A stretch of 37,374 nt of DNA from Mesorhizobium sp. LSHC420B00 (GTDB lineage: Bacteria; Pseudomonadota; Alphaproteobacteria; Rhizobiales; Rhizobiaceae): NCBI RefSeq assembly GCF_000503055.1, contig NZ_AYVY01000040.1:526-37899 (forward strand), in the 5' to 3' direction. The translations under genes and the position numbers were made by a program. How positions within the stretch are numbered: position 1 is the stretch's first letter; every line of letters begins with the position of its first letter. This document shows, piece after piece, positions 16,302-25,173 of the stretch. A model generated the notes under the pieces. That model was given only the letters and a program-made list of their open reading frames with translations, was not told the origin of the DNA and did not search any database.

Positions 16302-17393
16302 ATGAAGGCCCTGTCTCTTCCCCTTCCGGCCGAGCCAATGCCAGGACAGATCCGCTTCGGCGCTTTGCGGCGGTCAGCCATGCTCCTGTTCGGCACGCCA
16401 CTCAATGCCGTCCTGACGCTGTTGTTCGGCGTTCTGCTCGTCGCCACGGTACCGCCGATGCTGCGCTGGCTGGTAATCGACGCCGTGCTGTTCGACCCCA
16501 GTCCACGCGCGTGCCGGGTGGCCGCCGGAGCGTGCTGGAGCTTCATCTACGCCAAGTCCGGGCAGTTGCTGTTCGGCATCTATCCGCTCGACGAACGCTG
16601 GCGCCCCGCCATCGTCTGCCTGCTCATCCTGGCGCTGCTTGCCTGGTCGGTGCGGCCCGCCAGCTGGGCGCCGCGGCTGGCAGCGCTCTGGATGGCGGCA
16701 CTCGTGTTGATCTTCTGGCTGATGGCCGGCGGTTTCGGCCTAGCCGAGGTTCCAACCTCATCCTGGGGCGGCCTGCCGGTGACGCTCATCCTCACCGTCG
16801 TTGCCATCGGCGTCGCCTTCCCGGTCGGCATTCTCTTGGCACTGGCCAGGCGCTCGACCATGCCCGCGATACGCATCGGCGCCGTGGTCCTGATAGAATC
16901 GGTGCGCGGACTGCCGCTCTTGTCCATCCTGTTCGTGGCATCGATCATGATGCCGCTGTTCCTGCCCGAAGCCTTGTTGCCCGACAAGTTCGTGCGTGCG
17001 CTGGTCGCCCTCACCATCTTCGCCGCGGCCTATCTCGCCGAGGTGATCCGCGGCGGCCTGCAGGCCATCCCGAATGGCCAATACGAGGCCGCGGCGGCGC
17101 TCGGCCTGCCCTTCTGGCGCACGCAATATCTCGTCATCCTGCCGCAGGCGATCCAGGTGGCGATCCCGGCGCTGGCCAACACCATCATCGTCATGATCAA
17201 GAACACCAGCCTGGTCCTGGTGGTCGGCCTGTTCGACCTGATCAGCTCCGGTAAAGCGGCGCTGGCCGACCCGGACTGGCCATCGCCAGCGGCCGAGACC
17301 TTCCTGTTCATCGGCGCGATCTTCTTCGCGCTCTCCTTCTCATTCGCCCGCTTCGCCGACTTCCTGGAGCGGCGCGGCCCGACCGCTCACTAG
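16302..17393 (+). CDS. aapM: Amino-acid ABC transporter permease (AapM-like)
   Basis: The second permease of the importer, 363 residues. It has an N-terminal hydrophobic segment (LNAVLTLLFGVLLVATVPPM), the AapM-type extra segments with WSFIYAKSGQLLFGIYPLDE, and a C-terminal core with SVRGLPLLSILFVAS and the loop GQYEAAAALGLPFWRTQYLV, where the cytoplasmic ATPase docks. MIKNTSLVLVVGLFDLI is also characteristic. It sits between aapQ (3-base gap) and the ATPase gene (8-base gap). Substrate specificity is set by the binding protein, not by this subunit. Confidence 0.9.
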   Translation: MKALSLPLPAEPMPGQIRFGALRRSAMLLFGTPLNAVLTLLFGVLLVATVPPMLRWLVIDAVLFDPSPRACRVAAGACWSFIYAKSGQLLFGIYPLDERWRPAIVCLLILALLAWSVRPASWAPRLAALWMAALVLIFWLMAGGFGLAEVPTSSWGGLPVTLILTVVAIGVAFPVGILLALARRSTMPAIRIGAVVLIESVRGLPLLSILFVASIMMPLFLPEALLPDKFVRALVALTIFAAAYLAEVIRGGLQAIPNGQYEAAAALGLPFWRTQYLVILPQAIQVAIPALANTIIVMIKNTSLVLVVGLFDLISSGKAALADPDWPSPAAETFLFIGAIFFALSFSFARFADFLERRGPTAH

Positions 17394-17401
17394 GAAATGC
17401 C

Positions 17402-18187
17402 GTGATGTTATCGTCCGCCCTAAAGCGCGTTCCGCCCATGCGAGATCCCAGCGATCCGCCCGCCATCGAAATGGCCGGCATGAATAAGTGGTACGGAAAC
17501 TTCCATGTGCTGAAGAACATCAACCTGACCGTCCATCGCGGCGAAAAGCTGGTGATCTGCGGTCCGTCCGGCTCGGGCAAGTCGACGATGATCCGCTGCA
17601 TTAACCGGCTGGAGGAGCATCAGCAGGGGCAGATCGTCGTCGAAGGCGTCGAACTCAGCAACGATTTGAAGCAGATCGACGTAATCCGCAGCGACATCGG
17701 CATGGTGTTCCAGCACTTCAACCTGTTCCCGCATTTGACGATTCTGGAGAACCTGACGCTGGCGCCGATCTGGGTACGCAGGATGCGGCGCGGGCAAGCC
17801 GAGCAGACCGCCATGCATTATCTGGAACGGGTGAAGATTCCGGACCAGGCGCACACATATCCCGGCCAATTGTCAGGCGGCCAGCAGCAGCGGGTTGCGA
17901 TCGCGCGCGCGCTTTGCATGAGCCCGAAAATCATCCTCTTCGACGAGCCGACGTCGGCACTCGATCCGGAAATGGTCAAGGAAGTGCTCGACACCATGGT
18001 CGCGCTGGCCGAGGATGGCATGACCATGCTGTGTGTCACGCACGAGATGGGATTTGCCCGCCAGGTTGCCGACCGTGTCGTCTTCATGGACCAGGGCGAG
18101 ATCGTTGAGATGAACACGCCCTCCGAATTCTTCTCGCATCCGCGTCACCAGCGCAGCAAACTGTTTCTTGCCCAGATCCTGAACTAG
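17402..18187 (+). CDS. aapP: Amino-acid ABC transporter ATPase (AapP-like)
   Basis: The cytoplasmic ATPase of the importer, 261 residues from GTG 17402; ATG 17405 is equally plausible. Walker A is GPSGSGKSTMIRC, the Q-loop lies in GMVFQHFNLFPHLT, the signature is LSGGQQQRVAIARAL, Walker B is IILFDEPTSALDP and the H-loop is CVTHEMGF. NKWYGNFHVLKNINLTVHRG is the usual start of polar-amino-acid ATPases. It is the last gene of the lyase-aapJQMP run. A small hairpin follows 16 bases after the stop. Confidence 0.93.
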   Translation: MMLSSALKRVPPMRDPSDPPAIEMAGMNKWYGNFHVLKNINLTVHRGEKLVICGPSGSGKSTMIRCINRLEEHQQGQIVVEGVELSNDLKQIDVIRSDIGMVFQHFNLFPHLTILENLTLAPIWVRRMRRGQAEQTAMHYLERVKIPDQAHTYPGQLSGGQQQRVAIARALCMSPKIILFDEPTSALDPEMVKEVLDTMVALAEDGMTMLCVTHEMGFARQVADRVVFMDQGEIVEMNTPSEFFSHPRHQRSKLFLAQILN

Positions 18188-18203
18188 CGAACCTCTCCCG
18201 CCA

Positions 18204-18226
18204 GCCCATGCGCCGGCCGGATGGGC
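18204..18226 (+). terminator. Hairpin after the aap-like operon
   Basis: GCCCAT (18204-18209) pairs with ATGGGC (18221-18226) around an 11-base GC-rich loop, just after the last gene of the operon. There is no T-run, so a classical intrinsic terminator is not shown; it could act as an RNA-stabilising end. Confidence 0.35.
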
Positions 18227-18714
18227 AGACGCAAATCAGAAATCCGTCCGGGGCCTGGTCAACGCGCAGCGACCTGCCAGACCGCGACGCCGGCCCAGGA
18301 TCAGGCCGGCGACGCCTTCGATGCTGCGCGAGATAATGTCGAACAAGCGCGGCCGACTCTCGAAGGAATACACCAGGCGTTCGCGAAACAGGATCGACAG
18401 CGCCGCGAGTTCCGGCCATTGGTAGATGTTCGGCCCACAACTTCTGCACGTCGACGATCCGGGCGCCTGGCGGTGGGCGCTCCGGTCCTGTTTCGACGAT
18501 AATGCGCCGCCGGCCGGCGCAGGCACAGCTGCCACGTATTGCAGCAGACGGCAGAGGACGAGAACGTCGTCCACAATGCAACTCTCGACTCAAAGTCGTA
18601 GCTGCATCATATGGCCTGTTCACCAAGCGGGCTTTGGGGGCTAGCACGAAGTCGGGCACCCACTTTGGCACCTCCACTTGCGCGAGCAGTAGTCCGCTTT
18701 CCTTCGCAAATGCC
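18227..18714. other. Gene-free stretch with possible unidentified remnant
   Basis: No plus-strand gene is supported before the membrane-protein start. The minus strand at about 18260-18460 has a protein-like segment (NIYQWPELAALSILFRERLV, FDIISRSIEGVAGLILGRR), but other frames are equally open and I cannot assign a family. It may be the tail of a lost gene. Confidence 0.3.
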
Positions 18715-18732
18715 ATGTGGCAAGACGGATGG

Positions 18733-20178
18733 ATGGCGGCGGACAGCGAACATAAAAGCATCTCTGCGAGAGCGTTGGGCATCGCATTATCAGCTGCTGC
18801 CCTCGTGCCGCATTTCACAACCCCAGCCTTTGCCCATGCTTCCGAGCGCGGCTATGTCATGCTCCTGCCGACCGGATATTATGTCGTGGGCGGGGCGGTG
18901 GCCGTAGCCGCGAGTTTTCTGGTTCTGGCTGTCCTCCCGCCCAGGCTGCTCGAACGCATTTCGGCATCCCGCCTGCCAATTGGTCAATTCGGCGACGCCG
19001 CGCGCATTTGGATCAGCACGCTCGCCTTCGCGGTTCTCGCCATACTCGTGGCGGCGGGAATTCTCGGCAGCCGAGATCCGCTGTCGAATCCACTTCCGCT
19101 AACGGTGTGGACGCTGGTCTGGGTCGGACTGACATTGCTTCAGGGCGTATTCGGCAATGTTTGGTCGTGGACAAACCCGTGGTACGGGCCGTGGCGCATT
19201 TTCTCCAGCGTCTTCCCGGCATTCCGCGATCGCACAATGCCACAAGGACTGGCTTACTGGCCGGCGTTGATTTTGTTTGCAAGCTTCGCCTGGTTCGAGC
19301 TGATCTATCCGGCGCCCGAAGATCCGGCGCGGCTTGCGTTCGCTCTCATGGCCTACTGGCTCTCGACCTTCGTCTGCATGATCATCTTCGGCTACGAAGG
19401 CTGGAGCCGGCGCGGCGAGTTTCTGTCCGCGTTCTTCCGCATGGTGTCACGCTTCGCCATCGTCGAAACGACGCCGGACCACCCAAGCGGGGGGCGCGCC
19501 CTCTCACTCTGCTGGCCTGGAGCGAAATTGTGGAGCGCGCAAGCCTTACCGGCGAGCGGTATGCTCTTTCTGTTGCTGACGTTGAGCTCGGTGTCCTTCG
19601 ACGGTCTGTCGAAGACCTTCTCTTGGCTGGGCGCGAATGGTATCAATCCGCTCGAATTTCCGGGGCGCTCGGCATTAGTCGGAATCAACAGCGCCGGTCT
19701 CGTGCTGATGTTTATCGCACTTGTCGCCGTGTTCTTCGCCGCAGTGTTTGTCGGTGAGCGGTTGGCCGGGAGCATCTCTTTCGGAAAAGCGGTCGGGCTC
19801 CTTGTCTGGTCGATCGTCCCGATCGCGCTCGCCTATCATTTTTCCCACTATCTGACGGCCCTCCTGGTGAACGGCCAGAATGCGCTCGTCGCTATTTCGG
19901 ATCCGTTTGATCGGGGATGGAACCTATTCGGCACGGCGCACATGAATGTCGGGGCGGGAGTGATCATGGGCTCCGATGCAGCGTGGATCATCTGGAACTT
20001 TCAGGCGGCGGCGATCATCGGCGGCCATATACTTGCCGTTCTGGTCGCGCATGGGCTGGCGTTCCGTTTGCATCCGGCGCGCAGCCGCGCGGCGCTCAGC
20101 CAATTTCCGCTGACCGTTTTTATGGTCGGATATACGGTTTTCGGGCTGTGGCTGCTGTCCACGCCGACGGCCGTCTGA
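18733..20178 (+). CDS. Multi-pass inner-membrane protein of unknown function
   Basis: The open frame runs from 18502, but a start at ATG 18733 (MAADSEHKSISARALG) or 18715 gives a sensible N-terminus: a signal-like helix (LGIALSAAALVPHFTTPAFA) followed by HASERGYVMLLPTGYYVVGG. I count about ten to twelve hydrophobic segments, among them AVAVAASFLVLAVLPP, WISTLAFAVLAILVAAGIL and LVWSIVPIALAYHFSHYLTA. Conserved-looking loops include NVWSWTNPWYGPWRI and SFDGLSKTFSWLGANGINP, and histidines occur in the later segments. Similar proteins are, to my recollection, sometimes labelled FdlB/fenitrothion hydrolase in databases, a label without clear biochemical basis. No transporter superfamily signature was seen. 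Confidence 0.75.
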   Translation: MAADSEHKSISARALGIALSAAALVPHFTTPAFAHASERGYVMLLPTGYYVVGGAVAVAASFLVLAVLPPRLLERISASRLPIGQFGDAARIWISTLAFAVLAILVAAGILGSRDPLSNPLPLTVWTLVWVGLTLLQGVFGNVWSWTNPWYGPWRIFSSVFPAFRDRTMPQGLAYWPALILFASFAWFELIYPAPEDPARLAFALMAYWLSTFVCMIIFGYEGWSRRGEFLSAFFRMVSRFAIVETTPDHPSGGRALSLCWPGAKLWSAQALPASGMLFLLLTLSSVSFDGLSKTFSWLGANGINPLEFPGRSALVGINSAGLVLMFIALVAVFFAAVFVGERLAGSISFGKAVGLLVWSIVPIALAYHFSHYLTALLVNGQNALVAISDPFDRGWNLFGTAHMNVGAGVIMGSDAAWIIWNFQAAAIIGGHILAVLVAHGLAFRLHPARSRAALSQFPLTVFMVGYTVFGLWLLSTPTAV

Positions 20179-20329
20179 CGGCCGCAAGCCACGTATCCGA
20201 GGCGTTGGTCGACAGACCTCACGGCGGTGTATCGCGACCTCAAGGACATGCGTCGAACAAAGCCGGTGGTTGGTGAATTGGCAACGCCGGCAGTGCAACT
20301 GACTGCTTCACAGTTCTTCGGCCTGATAT

Positions 20330-20920
20330 CTAAGCCGACGGGACGCCCTCGGTGGCCAGACGCCGGAAGATCTGGTCGACTTGTTGCGGCGGCAATTTGG
20401 CGCCGCCGTCGAGCCACCAGATCAGCACCGACAGAAAGGCACCCACGACGAACTGGACGATCAGTTCGTTCGGCACGACATCGGGAAGCTTCCTGTCCTT
20501 GTTTGCGGCAAGCTCCGCGCGCACGAGATCGCATAGAATCTCGCGGATGCTGCCGAGCACAATAGTCCCACCGCGGCCCCCGGCCAGAGCTCGGTAGAGA
20601 TCTATATGTTCACGCGCGTGCTCGAACATACCGAGCACGAACCCCAAGCTGCGATCTTTCAGCTCGCCTGGCGCTGCAAGCGCATGCCGCTGGCGTTCGA
20701 CCAGCATGGCGCGCAGATGATCGTCCAGGCCGCTGCGCTTGAGGTCGTCCTTGCTGGTGAAGTGCGCGTAAAAGGTCGATCGGCCGATGTTTGCCTCATT
20801 GCAGATGTCCTCGACGGTAATTGCTTCATATCCCTTTCTCAGGATCAAAGTGATCAGCGCATGGTGAAGAGTCGACCGGGTCCGGGCGACACGGCGGTCT
20901 ATCGTCTTTTCCGTTCCCAT
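20330..20920 (-). CDS. TetR-family transcriptional regulator
   Basis: A regulator of 196 residues from ATG 20920 (MGTEKTIDRRVARTRSTLHH); the frame is open to 20974, but GGAAAAAG lies 6 bases upstream of this ATG. The N-terminal TetR HTH is clear: LITLILRKGYEAITVEDICN followed by EANIGRSTFYAHFTSKDDLK. The C-terminal ligand-binding domain is helical (FVLGMFEHAREHIDLYRALA, LIVQFVVGAFLSVLIWWLDG), of the TetR_C type seen in QacR/AcrR-like proteins. It is divergent from the methyltransferase gene at 21061 across a 140-base gap and probably represses it and/or itself. Confidence 0.9.
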   Translation of the reverse strand: MGTEKTIDRRVARTRSTLHHALITLILRKGYEAITVEDICNEANIGRSTFYAHFTSKDDLKRSGLDDHLRAMLVERQRHALAAPGELKDRSLGFVLGMFEHAREHIDLYRALAGGRGGTIVLGSIREILCDLVRAELAANKDRKLPDVVPNELIVQFVVGAFLSVLIWWLDGGAKLPPQQVDQIFRRLATEGVPSA

Positions 20921-21060
20921 GAGCTTTTTCCGGTCAGATGGCAGAGGACCGTGCGGTACCGGACATTCTGCCACGAATGGTCGTTGACGCGTTCCCGGAT
21001 ACCATGTCAGATTCCGAACATGATGTCCATCAACCGGCGAGAGTGGCCAAGGAGTCTCTG

Positions 21061-21994
21061 ATGAGAAAACATGGGCATAACAACAGCGGAGCCGGCGCGC
21101 CCGGCCGCGTCATACATTGGGCAGCACGCTACGATCTGATGACTTGGCTGTTCACCGTAGGCCGCGAACGCGCCTTTCGCGAAAAGATCCTCCGGTTGAC
21201 GCAGCTCGAACCTGGAGAGTCCGTCCTCGATATAGGGTGCGGGACGCGAACGCTCGCTATTACTTGCCAAGCAGCAGGTCGGGCCGACGGGCACCGTGCA
21301 CGGGATCGATGCGTCACCGGAAATGATCACCAGGGCGGGTGCGAAGGCTCGAAGAGTCGGTCTGAAGGTCACCTTTGAAAAGGCCGCCGCCCAGGCATTA
21401 CCGTTCCGGGATGCCGAATTCGATGTCGTAACGACGACGCTGATGCTCCATCATCTTTCTGCCGATGGACGTAATCAGATGGCTCATGAGATACACAGAG
21501 TCCTGAAGCCATCCGGTCGCGTACTCGCCGTCGACTTCATGCAAGCGCCACAGGATGGAGGCTTCATCGATCGCTTCCACCATCACGGCGTCAGCACAGT
21601 CGACGATATCATAACGGAATTCCGGGACTCGGGTCTCAACATCGTCGCTAGCGGCGCGGTTGGCACGAAGAACCTGCAGTTCGTGCTAGCCACGGCGGCC
21701 GCCGACGTCGCCCGTATTCGCGATAGGTTTGTCGCTCTCGGCACGGAAGAACCCTCAGGCCCGGCACGGCCTGCAGCCATGAGCCACCTGCACATCATAG
21801 GCCTAGTGCTAGGCATCGTCGCGCTGATCGCCATGCACGCAGGCGCGCCCTGGTGGCTATCGTGGCGCGGTCTAAGCGACGCCTCAAATCCGATCTCTTA
21901 CACAGTGATTGCACTCGTGGCCCTTTTCGTAATCTTCAAGATCGGATTGCTCGGTGGCCTGCATCGGTGGAGCAGAGGCCGCCGCCAGCGTTGA
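21061..21994 (+). pseudogene. Class I methyltransferase with C-terminal membrane segments, frameshifted
   Basis: The start is ATG 21061 (MRKHGHNNSGAGAPGRVIHW) with AAGGAG 6 bases upstream. The first frame gives YDLMTWLFTVGRERAFREKI and motif I SVLDIGCGTRTLAI; the second resumes AKQQVGPTGTVHGIDASPEM and continues FDVVTTTLMLHHLSADGRNQ and HRVLKPSGRVLAVDFMQ. One extra base near 21261-21266 separates them. After the domain, residues about 240-310 contain two hydrophobic segments (HIIGLVLGIVALIAMHAG and TVIALVALFVIFKIGLLGG), so the enzyme would be membrane-anchored, suggesting a lipid-like substrate. Motif I has Arg where Gly is usual (CGTRTL), within the damaged area. Inactive as sequenced, since the SAM site is split. 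Confidence 0.8.
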
Positions 21995-22205
21995 GGCCGC
22001 TTGCTATTACGACATCGCGTCTCGCTACGGCTTGTTGGACACGCAGGAGTTCACCTTTTTCACACCCGGACGCGAATCGCGCGTCCGCTCCGGCCTCCCC
22101 GCCGTGCGAGGGTGGTGGTAGGCCAATCTAATCCCGTCGCAGCGAGATCAGACGCCGGCAGACGGCGCTTAACGTTATTCTCGGAAGACCAACTGCCATT
22201 CGTTG

Positions 22206-23180
22206 TCAGATCACCGGGCGGTGATCACTCTCAGCCAGATGGCAGGCGGCGACGCCGCCATGAGGAACGGGACGCAGTTGGGGCTCGTCCAACCGGCAGA
22301 TATCCATCGCCACCGGACAGCGCGTGTTGAACCGGCAGCCCGGCGGTGGATTGCTCGGGCTCGGCGGGTCGCCTGCGAGGATGATGCGGCGGCGGTGGGC
22401 CTCAATGCGCGGGTCAGGCGAAGGAACTGCGGACAGCAGCGCCTGGCTGTACGGATGGGCGGGTTCGCGAAACAGCGGCCGTGCCACGCCAGCTTCGGCG
22501 ATGCGGCCGAGATACATCACAGTCACGTCCGAACAGACTTCGCGCACGATTGCGAGGTCATGCGCGACAATCACGATGGTAAGGCCGAGCTGTCTTTGCA
22601 GCGATGTGAACAGATTGACGATCTGCGCCCGGATCGAGACATCGAGCGCGCTCAGCGGCTCGTCGCAAAGCAGGATCGATGGTTTCAAGGCAAGCGCACG
22701 GGCGATCGAAACGCGCTGGCGCTGGCGGCCGGAAAGCGAGCGCGGCAGGCGGTCGAGCACGGTTTGTGGCAGCGCGACCTGGTCCAGAAGCTCGGCGATG
22801 CGCCGGGGTCGCTCGGCGGAGGAACCGAGGCGATGGATTTGCAGTGGTTCCTCAAGCGCCTGGTAGACAGTCTGCCGCCGGCTCATCGAACCCAGCGGAT
22901 CCTGGAAGACGAACTGGACCTCCCGGCTGAACGACTTCCTGTCTGACTTCAACCATTCGGCGCGGTTTCTGCCGGCGATCAGGACCGTGCCTTCGCTCTC
23001 CTTCTGCAGGCCGACGACGGTGCGGGCGAGCGTCGTCTTTCCGCAGCCTGACTCGCCGACGATGCCGTGGAAGGCTCCGCGCGGAATGCTCAGATCGATG
23101 CCGTCGACCGCCCGGACCGCGCCCGTTCCGTCGCGGTTCTGGAAATGAACCTTCAACCCCCTGCTCGATTGCGGCGGCAT
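22206..23180 (-). CDS. Opp/Dpp-type ABC transporter ATPase (DppF-like), damaged 5' end
   Basis: An oligopeptide-type ATPase of 324 residues from ATG 23180. It has Walker A GESGCGKTTLART, Q-loop VQFVFQDPLGSM, Walker B ILLCDEPLSALDVS and H-loop IVIVAHDLAI. The C-terminal peptide-ATPase motif (REPAHPYSQALLSAVPSPDP) and cysteine-bearing tail (GCRFNTRCPVAMDICR) are complete. The signature reads LSGRQRQRV, with Arg replacing the second Gly of LSGGQ. The natural N-terminus appears to be MSDAAAIEQG from ATG 23187, joined to LKVHFQNRDG by deleting one G in the run at 23157-23161; the present in-frame ATG gives MPPQSSRG instead. The upstream partner gene is destroyed, so a functional role is doubtful. 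Confidence 0.8.
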   Translation of the reverse strand: MPPQSSRGLKVHFQNRDGTGAVRAVDGIDLSIPRGAFHGIVGESGCGKTTLARTVVGLQKESEGTVLIAGRNRAEWLKSDRKSFSREVQFVFQDPLGSMSRRQTVYQALEEPLQIHRLGSSAERPRRIAELLDQVALPQTVLDRLPRSLSGRQRQRVSIARALALKPSILLCDEPLSALDVSIRAQIVNLFTSLQRQLGLTIVIVAHDLAIVREVCSDVTVMYLGRIAEAGVARPLFREPAHPYSQALLSAVPSPDPRIEAHRRRIILAGDPPSPSNPPPGCRFNTRCPVAMDICRLDEPQLRPVPHGGVAACHLAESDHRPVI

Positions 23181-24185
23181 CAGACATGAACGGCAATTCC
23201 CTCTCGCCTGATCACGACCGGGCAGGCCACGCGATGCGGATTTGCCGAGACCGATATCGACTGCAGCGGCGGACGGTGTTTTCGGCAACCTGGTTCGACC
23301 AGTTCGCAGCGGTCGGCGAAACGGCAACCCGGTTCCAGCCTGATCTGGCTTGGCGGCAGGCCCGGTATCTCGCGGGTCGTCGCCCTTTCGTCGGACCGAA
23401 AGTCCGGCACCGATGCAGGCAGCCCGCGCGTATAGGGGTGAACGGGCCGCGTCAGGACGTCCATGGCGATTCCCTCTTCCGCTACCTGCCCGGCATAGAG
23501 CACGATGACCCGGTCGGCGACGGAGGCGACCACGGCGATGTTGTGCGTGACCAGCACCACAGCAATGCCTTCCTCGCGCTGGATCTGGCGGATGAGCTCC
23601 AAGATCTGTGCCTGGACGGTGGCGTCCAGGGCTGTGGTGGGCTCGTCGCGATCAGCACGTGCGGTCGGGCCGCGAGCGCCAGCGCGATCATCGCGCGCTG
23701 CAGCATGCCACCCGACATTTCGTGGATAGCAATGGTAGCGGTCCTCGGGGTCGGGAATGCCTAAGCGCGCCAACAGCGACACCGCTTGCCTGCGGGCAGC
23801 CTCGTGCCAGGCCGGCGAAGCGGCGCGCCTGGCGTGCCAGTTGCGGGCCGATCTTCAGCATCGGATTGAGCGCGCTCATCGGATCCTGAAAGATCACCCC
23901 AAAGTAGCGGCCGCGAAGCTCGGACAGTTGCCTAGGCCCCAGCCGATCAGGTCGCTCCCGTCGGCCTGAGCCGTCCCGCGCATCGCTACAGTCACGCCTT
24001 CGGGCAGCAGGCCGAGAGGGCCGAGCGTCATGACCGTTTTTCCCGAGCCGCTTTCCCCGACGACCGCCACCGTTTCGCCGGGCCGAACGCTGAATGAGAC
24101 GCCATCGACCGCCCGGACGGATACGGAAGTTGCATAGAGATCGATGATCAAATTCTCGACGCGTAAATTGGCTTGTCGTCGTCAT
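23180..24185 (-). pseudogene. Opp/Dpp-type ABC transporter ATPase (DppD-like), multiple frameshifts
   Basis: All parts of a DppD-like ATPase are present but in different frames. These are IIDLYATSVSVRAVDGVSFS with Walker A GESGSGKTVMTLG (frame ending near 23894), LRGRYFGVIFQDPMSALNP (Q-loop), LARLGIPDPEDRYHCYP, then MSGGMLQRAMIALALAARPH (signature), then DEPTTALDATVQAQILELIR (Walker B), IAVVLVTHNIAVVASVADRV and HPYTRGLPASVPDF. Shifts are needed near 24152, 23935, 23800, 23740 and 23645. The stop overlaps the next ATPase start (TGATG). With at least five lesions it is clearly dead, unlike the single-indel genes elsewhere. Confidence 0.9.
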
Positions 24186-24504
24186 GTCGAACCCGTTCCC
24201 GTTTCGACGGCATCGCGCTCGGCCTCTTCGCGAGCCCGCGCCAGCTTGCGCTTGCGCAGCATTCCCCCGCGAACCGGCCGCGGCACCTTTTGCAGCGCAA
24301 ATGTTTCACCCAAGAGATTGAAGCTGACTACAACCAGCGTCAGGGCTAGACCAGGGAGGACGACGAGGCGCGGGAACTCCTCGATGTAGCTCATGCCGTC
24401 GACAAGCATCTGGCCCCATTCCGGCGTCGGCGGTGCAACGCCCAGACCCAGAAAGCTGAGCGTCGCGATGGCCAGCACGAGGGCGCCGGCATCGGCGCTG
24501 GCGG
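24182..24504 (-). pseudogene. Opp/Dpp-type permease (DppC-like), C-terminal fragment
   Basis: Only the last third or so of a DppC-like permease is left: ADAGALVLAIATLSFLGLGV, PPTPEWGQMLVDGMSYIEEF and LALTLVVVSFNLLGETFALQ, ending GTGST at 24182. The same region of the intact permease at 27151-27978 reads LAIATLSFLGLGIQPPTPEW, so the two are paralogous. The N-terminal four membrane helices are replaced by a cyoB fragment at about 24505. Its end overlaps the start of the DppD-like pseudogene, as in a normal operon. Confidence 0.85.
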
Positions 24505-24912
24505 GTCCTCACCCCGAAACGCGAAGATGAGGATCGTCAAAAGGTGCCGATCAGCCCCAGCCCGGCCATCCACCAGATGTGCCAGATCAGGGCGAAACCA
24601 ATGACGACGGCAAAGAAGGCGTTGACGACCCCGACTGGACTGTTCTTCGGTACTTCGATCGGCTCGTACGGGCGCGGTGGCACCGGTTGAGCTTGCTGTG
24701 CGTTGGCGCGTTGCTTCGCGACCCAGTAGCTGTCGCGCTCGGCCACATGCGGCAAGACGGCAAAGTTCCAGGCCGGCGGCGGCGACGCCGTGGACCATTC
24801 CAGTGTGCGACCGTCCCAGGGATCGCCGGTGACACGAAGCATCTCGCGGTCGCGGATCGAGACAACCAGCTGCACGATCTGGCAGACGATGCCGCCCAGA
24901 ATGATAACGGCT
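24505..24912 (-). pseudogene. cyoB: Cytochrome o ubiquinol oxidase subunit I (CyoB), C-terminal fragment
   Basis: The minus strand encodes the end of CyoB: ILGGIVCQIVQLVVSIRDRE, GDPWDGRTLEWSTASPPPAW, NFAVLPHVAERDSYW, and the last helix FFAVVIGFALIWHIWWMAGL. The DPWDGRTLEW-x-x-x-SPPP motif is specific to haem-copper oxidase subunit I. A shift near 24537 is needed to continue into LTILIFAFRGED. An in-frame TAA at the upstream end and the junction with the permease fragment at about 24505 bound the piece at about 410 bases. All metal-ligand helices are missing. The rest of a cyo operon is not in the window. No gene is seen in 24913-25173. Confidence 0.88.
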
Positions 24913-25173
24913 TATTCGACCACTCGCGACCAGTTTGACCTGCCAACTATGTCTCACGAACGATGGCAGGCACTTAAGCCCACGCTACAAGAAGCGGAAT
25001 AATAATTGGCAAGGAGATCCCCCGGGCCCGCCTGAGTAACCAGGGCTGCCGACAGAGCGCTTTCCCACTCACTGCCGGCCCGGTGCCGGAAGGAAGGAGC
25101 GCAAATCTCTGCTTCGCCACCAGAGTGCGCAACGCATCAGGTCCCGCACGCTCAGCTAGATCTGACGTTTAAT

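Noticed and set aside
15122..17254. 710-codon plus-strand open frame
   Set aside because: It is the out-of-frame shadow of the two aap-like permease genes, which have proper starts, membrane helices and family motifs; the long frame is rich in Arg/His/Pro as expected of GC-rich shadow translation.
18260..18574. Minus-strand gene after the aap-like operon
   Set aside because: Parts look protein-like, but three frames are similarly open and no family could be recognised; recorded only as a possible remnant.
20941..20975. CATTC/GAATG dyad between the TetR and methyltransferase genes as TetR operator
   Set aside because: The arms are only five bases and the location relative to either start is not decisive.
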